This document shows, one piece after another, positions 1 through 5,503 of a stretch of DNA of 9,013 nt. Within the stretch, counting starts at the first letter, position 1, and each line of letters begins with the position of its first letter. Below the pieces are notes generated by a model that saw nothing but the letters and a program-made list of their open reading frames with translations, searched no databases and was not told the origin of the DNA. The DNA is from Leptospiraceae bacterium (GTDB lineage: Bacteria > Spirochaetota > Leptospiria > Turneriellales > Turneriellaceae): the NCBI GenBank assembly GCA_016788945.1, contig JAEUSA010000296.1:1-9013 (forward strand), read 5' to 3'. The translations under genes were made by a program, and so were the position numbers.

Positions 1-683
1 AAGGCGCCGCCGGTCGGCACAAAGGCACCCGGGGCAAAACCTTGCTGGCTTAAGAGCACTTCTGCGTTCACGATGTCATCGCTCTTTGTCTCCACGAGGT
101 CAAACGCCGCGCGCTTCGATAATGCCGAGAGCAGCATGGAATCAAGACCCGCGAGCTCATTGAGCTTTTGTGCCTGTGCGTTGGCCGGGCGAACGGGTTC
201 AACAGCGAGTTTCCAGCGGCCTGAGGCACCCGCGTCGGCATTCTTGACGGTCGCCATTTTTTTGCGCAAATCACGCGCCGCTTGTTCGAGGCTCTTTTCC
301 AGAGTGTCACCGCTGCCCACGGCCATCGCGGCAATTTTTGAATCACCCGTATGTACGGCGCGCAATATCACCTGCTTCTGCGTCGAAAGTGAGACGGCCT
401 CACCCGTAACATAGAGGTCGAGTGTCTTCATCATGCCGCTCAGCTCGGGGCAGACCTTTTGGCCCATGACGCATTTTTCCTGTTGGGCTTTGATCGTCTG
501 CACGGCGGTGCGGTCGCGCAGCGTCAGGCTTTTTTCGGCCTGGATCTCAGACTGCGCAAGGTCGGCGAGCTTGGCACCTTCGTTGCCGACGTCGCCGCGG
601 ATGTCGAACACCCCGACGGTCAGGGCATTGACCATGCCAAACGGCAAACAGACGAGGGTGATGATTAAGGCTGCTCTCTTCAT
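1..683 (-). CDS. Secreted CsgG/LpoB-like (TolB-N-type fold) protein with two similar halves, 3' end missing
   Basis: The minus strand is open without a stop from an ATG at 681-683 to the left edge, giving 227 whole residues; the C-terminus lies outside the window. Residues 1-20 (MKRAALIITLVCLPFGMVNA) look like a signal peptide, so the protein is probably periplasmic or exported. The first half starts with a strand (LTVGVFDIRGD, 21-31) and helix, followed by DLYVTGEA (89-96), a strand pair ending at HTGDSK and a helix (129-142). The second half restarts at about 157 (WKLAVEPV), then LDSMLLSALSKRAAFDLVET (180-199). That last stretch resembles the LxxxLxxALxxxxRFxLVER pattern of CsgG, FlgO and LpoB-like proteins. 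Two cysteines (71, 78) lie seven apart in the first half. The family call rests on motif resemblance only; the exact role (assembly factor, PBP activator or other) cannot be told. The gene is divergent from the 798 operon, with a weak AGG about 8 nt before the ATG. Confidence 0.72.
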   Translation of the reverse strand, partial: MKRAALIITLVCLPFGMVNALTVGVFDIRGDVGNEGAKLADLAQSEIQAEKSLTLRDRTAVQTIKAQQEKCVMGQKVCPELSGMMKTLDLYVTGEAVSLSTQKQVILRAVHTGDSKIAAMAVGSGDTLEKSLEQAARDLRKKMATVKNADAGASGRWKLAVEPVRPANAQAQKLNELAGLDSMLLSALSKRAAFDLVETKSDDIVNAEVLLSQQGFAPGAFVPTGGA

Positions 684-717
684 AACAACGCCTGCAATGC
701 TGTCATACGCCTTCAAC

Positions 718-742
718 AAAAAAAGCGGATTTTCCCCGCTTT
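718..742 (-). terminator. Intrinsic-terminator-like hairpin upstream of the minus-strand secreted-protein gene
   Basis: A perfect 7-bp stem (AAAGCGG at 722-728 with CCGCTTT at 736-742, 7-nt loop) is followed on the minus strand by further Ts, giving a run of seven T before a G. On the plus strand there is no T tract after the stem, so it should work on minus-strand transcripts only. It sits 35 nt before the ATG at 683. It may stop antisense transcription leaving the 798 operon, or it may act as a leader terminator for the minus gene. The rest of the 684-797 spacer shows no promoter that I can call with confidence. Confidence 0.6.
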
Positions 743-797
743 CGTGCCTTAAAAAAAGACTTGCCCCCTCTGCGAAGCTCATAGTACAGCCAATGCC

Positions 798-1544
798 ATG
801 GTAACTCTTGAACAGCTGGAGCAGCTTGAAGGCAGAATTGTCAAGGCTCTGGAACTTATCTCTGACCTGAGGGTCGAAAACAGCCACCTCGAATCTGAAG
901 CAGAAAGGCTGAAGGCGAATAATGATCAGTTGCGCCTCACTGCTGAAGAACGCGAACGCGAAGCACAGAAGTGGCAGCAGCAATTGCAAGAAGCGACGCA
1001 AGAACTCAGCCGGCTCAAATCAAAAGAACAAGAACTTGAAACGCGCATACTCTCGATTATCGCGAAACTCGACAACCTTAAAGGTGCCGAACGGCCGGCG
1101 CGCAGTGAAGCAGCGGGGTCATCCGCGGGAACTTCCGCCGCGGCTCCAGCAAAAGCTGAATCGTCAGGCAGCGTTTCTGCGAGTGCAGTCAGCGCCCCAC
1201 CCCCGGCAGCTGAGGCAAAACCCGCAACAGAAAGCGGAAGTTCCGGAGCTGGCGTGGCGGTAGCTGCCGGCGTCGGTGCAGCGGCAGTCGCCGGTGGTGT
1301 CGCAGCGGCTACACTCAACGATAAAGACGAAATCGTCATCGACGAAGATGATGATGAAATTATTCTCCTTGAAGATGAAGAAGATATCGTCGCAGACAAG
1401 CAAACTGAAGAAAAGAAAGAGGCGAAGGCTGCTCCTGCCGATGAAATCATCATCGAAGATGACGATGTGCTCGGTGTTTTTGACGATGACGACGACGAAG
1501 ACTTTCTGATCGTCGAAGAAGAGATGGTCGACAAGAAAAAATAA
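798..1544 (+). CDS. ZapB-like coiled-coil protein with Ala/Ser linker and acidic C-terminus
   Basis: The protein has 248 residues in four zones. Residues 2-97 are a long heptad-rich coiled coil beginning TLEQLEQLEGRIVKALELI, resembling the short ZapB/DUF904 division coiled coils but about twice as long. Residues 98-150 are an Ala/Ser/Pro/Glu linker. Residues 151-172 are an Ala/Gly/Val segment with no charged residue, hydrophobic enough to be a weak membrane or packing segment. Residues 174-248 are extremely acidic, alternating with Ile/Val/Leu (DEIVIDEDDDEIILLEDE, later DEIIIEDDD and FDDDDDEDFLIVEEE), and end in MVDKKK. There is no signal peptide, so it is probably cytoplasmic. ATG at 798 lacks a clear Shine-Dalgarno sequence. 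It is the first gene of the run continuing at 1552 after a 7-bp gap. A division or scaffold role is inference from the N-terminal coiled coil; the C-terminal parts match nothing I recognise. Confidence 0.75.
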   Translation: MVTLEQLEQLEGRIVKALELISDLRVENSHLESEAERLKANNDQLRLTAEEREREAQKWQQQLQEATQELSRLKSKEQELETRILSIIAKLDNLKGAERPARSEAAGSSAGTSAAAPAKAESSGSVSASAVSAPPPAAEAKPATESGSSGAGVAVAAGVGAAAVAGGVAAATLNDKDEIVIDEDDDEIILLEDEEDIVADKQTEEKKEAKAAPADEIIIEDDDVLGVFDDDDDEDFLIVEEEMVDKKK

Positions 1545-1551
1545 GAGTCCG

Positions 1552-2055
1552 ATGCCAGTGAAAAAAATTGCCATTCTTGCGAGTTTTGTCGGTGTCGCGG
1601 GTCTTTACGCAGAAGACCGCGCGAACCTGTTTCATATCAAACGCAACAAGAATCGTAACGAAGTGCACTACGCGGTGCGCTACGATAAAGCGACCTGCAA
1701 ACCGCTCGAAAGCGATCCGCTGTTTGGTTATTGGCTGATGATTGAAAAAGGGCCAGGGGTGACCGAACCCATCGGCCGCTTCGAGCAAATGGCTTACGGT
1801 ATTAAATCACAAGAGCTGCAGGGTGAAGTGCTTACAGTGCAACTGAAAGCTTTTCCCGACCGGCCGGTTCGCATCAGCTTTACACATAAGAGCCCCTGCA
1901 AAGTGACCGCGACGATCAATATCAATGGGCAAGAGGCCCAACTAAAAACTATTTCCGTGTTCGCTGAAGAAGGGCTGATTAAGCCGACTGTCAAATATAT
2001 CGATATCTCGGGTGTAAAAGGCGGTGCTGCCGTCACGGAGCGGATTAACCGCTAA
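1552..2055 (+). CDS. DUF4833 domain secreted protein
   Basis: The protein has 167 residues with an N-terminal signal-like segment (charged KK at 4-5, hydrophobic 6-20, likely cleavage after GLYA), so it is probably periplasmic. The mature part follows the pattern I associate with DUF4833: LFHIKRNKNRNEVHYAVRYD (26-45), FGYWLMIEKG (58-67), a Glu followed by AYGIK (81-85), and VQLKAFPDRPVRI (96-108). Two cysteines, C49 and C116, could form a disulfide. The domain spans nearly the whole mature chain. Its biochemical function is unknown in the family. AAGAG four nt before the ATG could serve as a ribosome site. The gene begins 7 bp after the zapB-like gene and is followed 20 bp later by the LysE-family gene, so it is probably cotranscribed with both. 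Confidence 0.82.
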   Translation: MPVKKIAILASFVGVAGLYAEDRANLFHIKRNKNRNEVHYAVRYDKATCKPLESDPLFGYWLMIEKGPGVTEPIGRFEQMAYGIKSQELQGEVLTVQLKAFPDRPVRISFTHKSPCKVTATININGQEAQLKTISVFAEEGLIKPTVKYIDISGVKGGAAVTERINR

Positions 2056-2075
2056 CCGTCGGCGAGCCGCAGAAA

Positions 2076-2693
2076 GTGCTCGGGGCTTTACTCGGTTTCA
2101 GTGCAGGCTTTTTGGGCTCAATGCCCGTCTCTGGCCCCATCGCGTTGATTGTATTTCGCAGTAGTCTGAAGGGTCATTTTGGTTCGGCGATGCGCGTCGT
2201 CGCTGGTGCGGCCGTGGCCGAGAGCGCGTATTGCGCGCTCGCGACATTCGGTTACGTGCAGATCGTCGCTGCTTATCCGTTTCTCGCAAAGTACATTCGA
2301 TACATCGGTGCATCGTTTCTTTTGCTGCTCGGCATCGTGTTCATGTTTCAGAAAGTTCACTTTGAAGTCAGGCCGGTTTCAGAAATAGACGAAAAAAGTT
2401 CTGGTTTACGCGCAGGTTTCGTCATCGCACTTTTGAATCCCACTTTGTTTCTTACTTGGGGTAGTGCAAGTTCGACAATTTTTTCGTGGTTTACCAAAAT
2501 TACCTTTGCCGACATGGTACTGTTTCCGATTGCTGCAGGGCTCGGCATCGTTTCATGGTTTGCGATTCTGCTCGAAATTTTTAAGAAATACCGCGAACGT
2601 ATCGGCGAACGCGTCGGGCTCTATGCGATCAGGGGTGCGGCGGTGATCATGCTTGTTTCAGGCGGATTTCTGCTGACTCAGGCCGGTAAATGA
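2076..2693 (+). CDS. LysE-family inner-membrane exporter, GTG start
   Basis: This is a 205-residue membrane protein with about six hydrophobic segments (roughly 2-27, 39-64, 70-90, 112-130, 145-167, 184-202). The opening GFLGSMPVSGPIALIVFRSS (11-30) and the mid-protein NPTLFLTWGS (121-130) are the two hallmark regions of the LysE/RhtB superfamily, which exports amino acids or other small solutes. The length is normal for the family. Between segments 3 and 4 lies a short charged loop (98-112). GTG at 2076 is the only reasonable start: an in-frame TAA lies at 2046-2048 and no other initiator occurs between. No strong ribosome site is visible, so translation may depend on coupling to the gene before. 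The stop codon overlaps the tolC start by 4 bp. The substrate cannot be predicted from sequence. Confidence 0.88.
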   Translation: MLGALLGFSAGFLGSMPVSGPIALIVFRSSLKGHFGSAMRVVAGAAVAESAYCALATFGYVQIVAAYPFLAKYIRYIGASFLLLLGIVFMFQKVHFEVRPVSEIDEKSSGLRAGFVIALLNPTLFLTWGSASSTIFSWFTKITFADMVLFPIAAGLGIVSWFAILLEIFKKYRERIGERVGLYAIRGAAVIMLVSGGFLLTQAGK

Positions 2694-4006
2694 CGCGCGC
2701 AGCGGTTTTTTCCGTTTTGTTGCTCAGTGCCTGCCGCAGTGCTCCGGTGACTCTCAGCGATAACTCGATAGAGCCCGTCTACGAGCAGATTTTGCGCGAT
2801 TCGGTGGTTAAAAAGCGCATCGCAGATATTGATCTTCGGCAGAACAGGTTCAGCATCGAAGACTTGTTTATTCTTTCTCTTGATCGCACCGAACGCATGG
2901 CGATAGCCGCAGAAAAAGGTTTCAGCGCCGAGGCAAAAGTCAGGCGCAGTTATGGTGCTTGGTTGCCACGCCTCGCGTTGACGGCAACGCAATACGCACC
3001 AGTGAGCCCCGGGTTTGCGGTGCCCGGTATACGCTTCACGGCGCGGCAAAACATCATGACGGGTCTCACCGAGTACACGGGCATCGTCGGTGCGCGCCTC
3101 GAGCGCGTTGCCGAAGAGCAGGGTCTGCGCGCCGAGTTGGCGGCACATCTGCTCAATATCGCCGATGCAGCGCTGCAGCTGCAGCTGTACAGCCTGCTTG
3201 CGGAACAGACTGCAGACGCAGTACGGCTCACCGAATCGAATCTTTCTGAAATCCGTCGGCGTGTCGCGATTGGCCGCAATAAACGGGGTGATGCGCTGAA
3301 GGCAGAGGCACGGCTGAGGCAAAAGCAGGCAGACCTGCTGGCGGCCGAAGAGCGTCAGGCGCAGATCAGGCGTTATTTGCAGTTTCTCACGGGTGTCGAG
3401 GGGGCATTCGCCGTCGATGCGGCGACCGATGCATTCACCGCCAGTGACAAGGCAACTGCCGATATTTCGCGCCGTGCCGACATAGCGCTCGGGCGTACAC
3501 TCGTCGACATACGCAAGAATGAACTCGATGCTGCCTTCGGCGGGCATTTGCCGAACATATATCTCGATGGGTCATACCGTCCCGCGCTCGAATCAAACCA
3601 GCAGACTTCATACTTCGGTGGCGTCGTCGCCGAGTTGCCATTGTTTCAAGGCGGGCAGACTACCGAAAATCAGAACATGGCAAAATCGCGTCTGCGTCAG
3701 GCCGAACTGGAGCTGCGGCAAGCCGAGCGCAAGGCCAGAGTTGAACTCGACGATGCGCGCGACGCTTTTGAAAAGGCGCGAGCCGAACGTGAGGCGTATA
3801 CGGCTTCTGCCGAAGCAGCGGAAAAAAATTACCGTGCACAGCTATCTGATTTGAGGTTAAGTCTCGCCACCATTCTCGACGTCATTCAGGCACTCGAAGA
3901 TTTGCAGCAGGCGCGTGCATCGCGAGCCAGCGCCGAATACCGCGAAGCCATCGCGCGTATACGCTATTACGTGGCGGCGGGTAATTTGTTTCCGGTGAAA
4001 AACTGA
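2690..4006 (+). CDS. TolC-family outer-membrane efflux lipoprotein
   Basis: The protein has 438 residues. The first 15 form a short lipoprotein signal (MTRAAVFSVLLLSAC), with the lipobox cysteine at 15. The rest follows the outer-membrane efflux protein plan of two repeated halves. The first half has a helical hairpin region at 53-90, a strand region at 91-135 (WLPRLALTATQ onward) and long helices at 137-232. The second half starts at SRRADIALGRTLVDIRKNEL (260-279), then LPNIYLDGSY (287-296), VVAELPLFQGG (312-322) and long charged helices 326-430 ending at YYVAAGNLF. PLFQGG corresponds to the PLFxGG strand motif of TolC/OprM-type proteins. It would form the trimeric outer-membrane duct of an export system. 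No membrane-fusion protein or RND/ABC pump is adjacent; the nearest transporter is the LysE-family gene, whose stop overlaps this start by 4 bp (ATGA), implying translational coupling. Confidence 0.9.
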   Translation: MTRAAVFSVLLLSACRSAPVTLSDNSIEPVYEQILRDSVVKKRIADIDLRQNRFSIEDLFILSLDRTERMAIAAEKGFSAEAKVRRSYGAWLPRLALTATQYAPVSPGFAVPGIRFTARQNIMTGLTEYTGIVGARLERVAEEQGLRAELAAHLLNIADAALQLQLYSLLAEQTADAVRLTESNLSEIRRRVAIGRNKRGDALKAEARLRQKQADLLAAEERQAQIRRYLQFLTGVEGAFAVDAATDAFTASDKATADISRRADIALGRTLVDIRKNELDAAFGGHLPNIYLDGSYRPALESNQQTSYFGGVVAELPLFQGGQTTENQNMAKSRLRQAELELRQAERKARVELDDARDAFEKARAEREAYTASAEAAEKNYRAQLSDLRLSLATILDVIQALEDLQQARASRASAEYREAIARIRYYVAAGNLFPVKN

Positions 4007-4022
4007 GCCGCATTGCGCGGCC
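3998..4022 (-). terminator. Hairpin with T-run after the TetR gene (between convergent genes)
   Basis: Between the tolC stop and the TetR stop, GCCGC (4007-4011) pairs with GCGGC (4017-4021) over a 5-nt loop. Read on the minus strand, the stem is followed by TCAG and then five Ts, lying inside the last tolC codons, which fits a modest terminator for the TetR gene. On the plus strand no T tract follows, so it would end tolC transcripts only weakly if at all. The stem is short, hence the moderate confidence. Confidence 0.45.
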
Positions 4023-4030
4023 TTGACGCG

Positions 4031-4636
4031 TTACTTCCCGGTTTGAATAAACAGCAGTTGTGACAGCGTTTCGATGGCTTTGTCGACGGCAAAATTCGGC
4101 GTGATGACCATCGTGGCGATGATTTCAAATACCGCGCCGAAAATTGCAATAGCGACGATCTTCACCGGTACCTGCGGAATCATGCCATTTTTCACACCGT
4201 CATCGAGCGCTTTTTCCAGATCTTTCAGCATGTCGTCGAAACGACCTTTGCTGCGCAGTTCACGCAGGTATGACTGGTTACGCGACAGAAATTTCATCAG
4301 CCGCGGGTTTCCCAGAAAAATCTGAAAAAACTGCCGCAGCGCTTTGTTGATCTCTGCGCGATCCATTTTGACATTTTTGTACGAAGCCTGAATCTGCGTA
4401 CGCACTTCTTTGATGATTTCGTCGGTTAAAACTTCGAAAATTTCTTCTTTACTTTGGAAATAATTGTAGAAGGTACCCGGTGACAGATTGCTTTCATTGA
4501 TGATGTCACGGACATTTGTCGCCTCAAAGCCTTTTTCGGCGAAAAGAGTTTTGGCTGCTTCGAGAATCTGCTGTCGGTTCAGAATCTTCGTCTGGTCGCG
4601 TTTTCCCAGATTGTTGCCCGCAGCATCGCCTGCCAT
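4031..4636 (-). CDS. TetR/AcrR-family transcriptional regulator
   Basis: The protein has 201 residues, a normal length for the family. The N-terminal DNA-binding domain spans about 18-66: RQQILEAAKTLFAEKGFEAT (21-40), then the helix-turn-helix NVRDIINESNLSPGTFYNYF (41-60) and SKEEIF (62-67), the standard TetR signature. The first 17 residues are a polar, partly basic tail. The C-terminal region (about 75-200) is helical and would bind the ligand and dimerise; it is not family-diagnostic, so the ligand is unknown. ATG at 4634-4636 is the only ATG in the open frame; the frame is open upstream for about 50 nt but without a start. It converges on tolC (24-bp gap) and diverges from pdxH (53-bp gap). 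TetR proteins often control adjacent efflux genes or divergent genes, so tolC and pdxH are both candidate targets, but I found no convincing palindromic operator. Confidence 0.92.
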   Translation of the reverse strand: MAGDAAGNNLGKRDQTKILNRQQILEAAKTLFAEKGFEATNVRDIINESNLSPGTFYNYFQSKEEIFEVLTDEIIKEVRTQIQASYKNVKMDRAEINKALRQFFQIFLGNPRLMKFLSRNQSYLRELRSKGRFDDMLKDLEKALDDGVKNGMIPQVPVKIVAIAIFGAVFEIIATMVITPNFAVDKAIETLSQLLFIQTGK

Positions 4637-4689
4637 ATCCGATGTTTTTTTCTGCGGACGGCCTGTATAGCAAAACTGAACGTGCAGTC
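4637..4689. promoter_or_regulatory. Divergent control region between TetR gene and pdxH
   Basis: The 53-bp spacer must hold at least part of the start signals for both genes. A TATAGC at 4666-4671 could be a -10 box for pdxH, but the matching -35 (TGTTTT, 4643-4648) is poor. On the other strand TATACA (4664-4669) could serve the TetR gene, again without a good -35. A broken inverted repeat (CTGC at 4652-4655, GCAG at 4684-4687) flanks these boxes and could be an operator half-site pair, but the arms are only 4 bp. The evidence is weak and is listed mainly to say what the gap holds. Confidence 0.25.
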
Positions 4690-5319
4690 ATGAATCTGGG
4701 CGCAGTACGCAGTGAATACCAAGGTGACAGCATTGAATATCTACCGGGAGATCCGCACCGTGCAGCCGAATTATGGCTTGAGTCGGCGCTAAGGACCGAA
4801 GCCGAAGCAACGGCTTTTTCGCTGGCAACTCATGGCTCTGACGGCCATGTTTCTGTGCGGGTAGTGCTCGCCAAGAGTATCAGCGCAGCGGGTGTCACGT
4901 TCTTTACGAATGGCCTCAGCCACAAGGGCGAGCAATTAGAGAAAAATCCGGTGGCGGCCGGTGTGTTCTTCTGGCCCAAACACGCTCGCCAGCTTCGCTT
5001 TGAAGGGCCCGTGACCCGTGTGAGTGATGCAGAAGCAGATGAGTATTTCGCAAGCCGTCCGCACGAATCGCAGGTAGCCTCGGCCGTCTCGCGGCAAAGC
5101 ACACCTCTCGATTCTTACGCATCACTGAAACAACGTTTCGACGCTGCGCGTGCAGAGTTTGCCGGCAAGCACGTGCCGCGTCCGCCGCATTGGGGGGGAT
5201 ACATCGTCGCGTTGGATCGCGTCGAATTCTGGCAGGGGCAGCCGAGTAGATTGCACCAGCGCCTGCTCTACATCAGGCAGCCTGACGGCAGTTATGCCCG
5301 CACTTGGCTTGAACCCTAA
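4690..5319 (+). CDS. pdxH: Pyridoxine/pyridoxamine 5'-phosphate oxidase
   Basis: This FMN enzyme oxidises pyridoxine or pyridoxamine 5'-phosphate to pyridoxal 5'-phosphate, the last step of vitamin B6 cofactor synthesis and salvage, in the cytoplasm. From ATG 4690 it has 209 residues, close to E. coli PdxH. The N-terminal R7 and Y10 (RSEY) match the R14/Y17 substrate contacts of E. coli, which supports this start even though the frame is open further upstream to 4516. Visible landmarks: VSVRVVLAK (54-62, FMN and substrate region), FFTNGLSHKGEQLEKNP (71-87), YFASRPHESQ (119-128; Tyr, Arg and Ser equivalent to E. coli Y129, R133, S137), PPHWGGY (165-171), VEFWQG (178-183) and RLH (187-189; equivalent to catalytic R197/H199). 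The C-terminus is RTWLEP rather than the usual xxRLxP. It is divergent from the TetR gene and ends in a hairpin directly after the stop. Confidence 0.95.
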   Translation: MNLGAVRSEYQGDSIEYLPGDPHRAAELWLESALRTEAEATAFSLATHGSDGHVSVRVVLAKSISAAGVTFFTNGLSHKGEQLEKNPVAAGVFFWPKHARQLRFEGPVTRVSDAEADEYFASRPHESQVASAVSRQSTPLDSYASLKQRFDAARAEFAGKHVPRPPHWGGYIVALDRVEFWQGQPSRLHQRLLYIRQPDGSYARTWLEP

Positions 5320-5342
5320 CAGGCTCCTGAAAAAGGAGCCTG
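5320..5342 (+). terminator. Strong stem-loop directly after the pdxH stop codon
   Basis: CAGGCTCC (5320-5327) and GGAGCCTG (5335-5342) are perfect inverted repeats with a 7-nt loop (TGAAAAA), starting at the base after the TAA. An 8-bp GC-rich stem at this place is most simply a 3'-end signal for pdxH. It has no T tract after it on the plus strand, and on the minus strand it is followed by TTAGGG, so it is not a textbook intrinsic terminator. It could instead act as an RNA 3'-end stabiliser or belong to the structured element that begins two bases later. Confidence 0.5.
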
Positions 5343-5343
5343 A

Positions 5344-5461
5344 AGCAGTTTCCGGAAACCGCATGAGGCAGCAGACAGGCCACCTGTGGCCGTTTTGCAA
5401 GCGATTTGCAGAGCAAATCGCGGCGTCTGCTGCCGGAGCGGGAGTTTTTCCGGAAACTGCT
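5344..5461. repeat. Nested inverted-repeat element, foldable as a two-headed stem
   Basis: These 118 bp hold four nested or side-by-side inverted repeats. The outer arms are 15 bp and perfect (AGCAGTTTCCGGAAA 5344-5358 with TTTCCGGAAACTGCT 5447-5461), and each contains the palindrome TTTCCGGAAA. Inside lie CCGC (5359-5362) with GCGG (5438-5441), then GGCAGCAGAC (5367-5376) with GTCTGCTGCC (5425-5434). At the tip are two hairpins: GGCCA/TGGCC (5378-5391) and GCGATTTGC/GCAAATCGC (5401-5421, 3-nt loop). Together 43 base pairs can form, using 86 of 118 bases, as one stem splitting into two heads. It occupies most of the gap between convergent genes (pdxH and the ATP-grasp gene) and has no credible protein. 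It could be a dispersed palindromic repeat or MITE-like relic, a bidirectional 3'-end structure, or a structured RNA. I see no target-site duplication and no second copy in the window. Confidence 0.7.
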
Positions 5462-5503
5462 AAAGATTCTTATGTACCGGATTTTATTAGTTAGCGCTTC
5501 GTG

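Noticed and set aside
73..804. Plus-strand open frames at 73-414, 433-804 and 459-668
   Set aside because: They lie opposite the secreted CsgG-like gene, which has a signal peptide and family-like motifs; their translations show none.
926..1534. Minus-strand frame of 202 codons, serine-rich
   Set aside because: It is the complement of the GAT/GAA-rich acidic tail and Ala-rich linker of the coiled-coil protein; poly-Ser is an artefact of reading those repeats backwards.
3170..3190. Short GCAGCTGCAGCTG repeat inside tolC
   Set aside because: It encodes the in-frame LQLQL part of a helix and is explained by codon repetition.
2678..3547. Long minus-strand open frame (289 codons) opposite tolC
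   Set aside because: Its translation has no recognisable domain, is rich in Cys and Arg, and lies wholly opposite a clear TolC-family gene whose codon bias explains the open antisense frame.
4516..4689. Upstream extension of pdxH by 58 codons
   Set aside because: The extra residues overlap the TetR gene antisense and do not resemble PdxH; the family's N-terminal R-x-x-Y pair starts just after ATG 4690.
5344..5461. CRISPR repeat or tRNA-like cloverleaf interpretation of the structured element
   Set aside because: There are no direct repeats with spacers, and the fold lacks tRNA arm lengths, a TTC-like loop and a CCA end.
5150..5494. Plus-strand frame of 114 codons through the end of pdxH and the intergenic element
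   Set aside because: It is out of frame with pdxH and its second half reads through the nested inverted repeats; there is no protein-like pattern.
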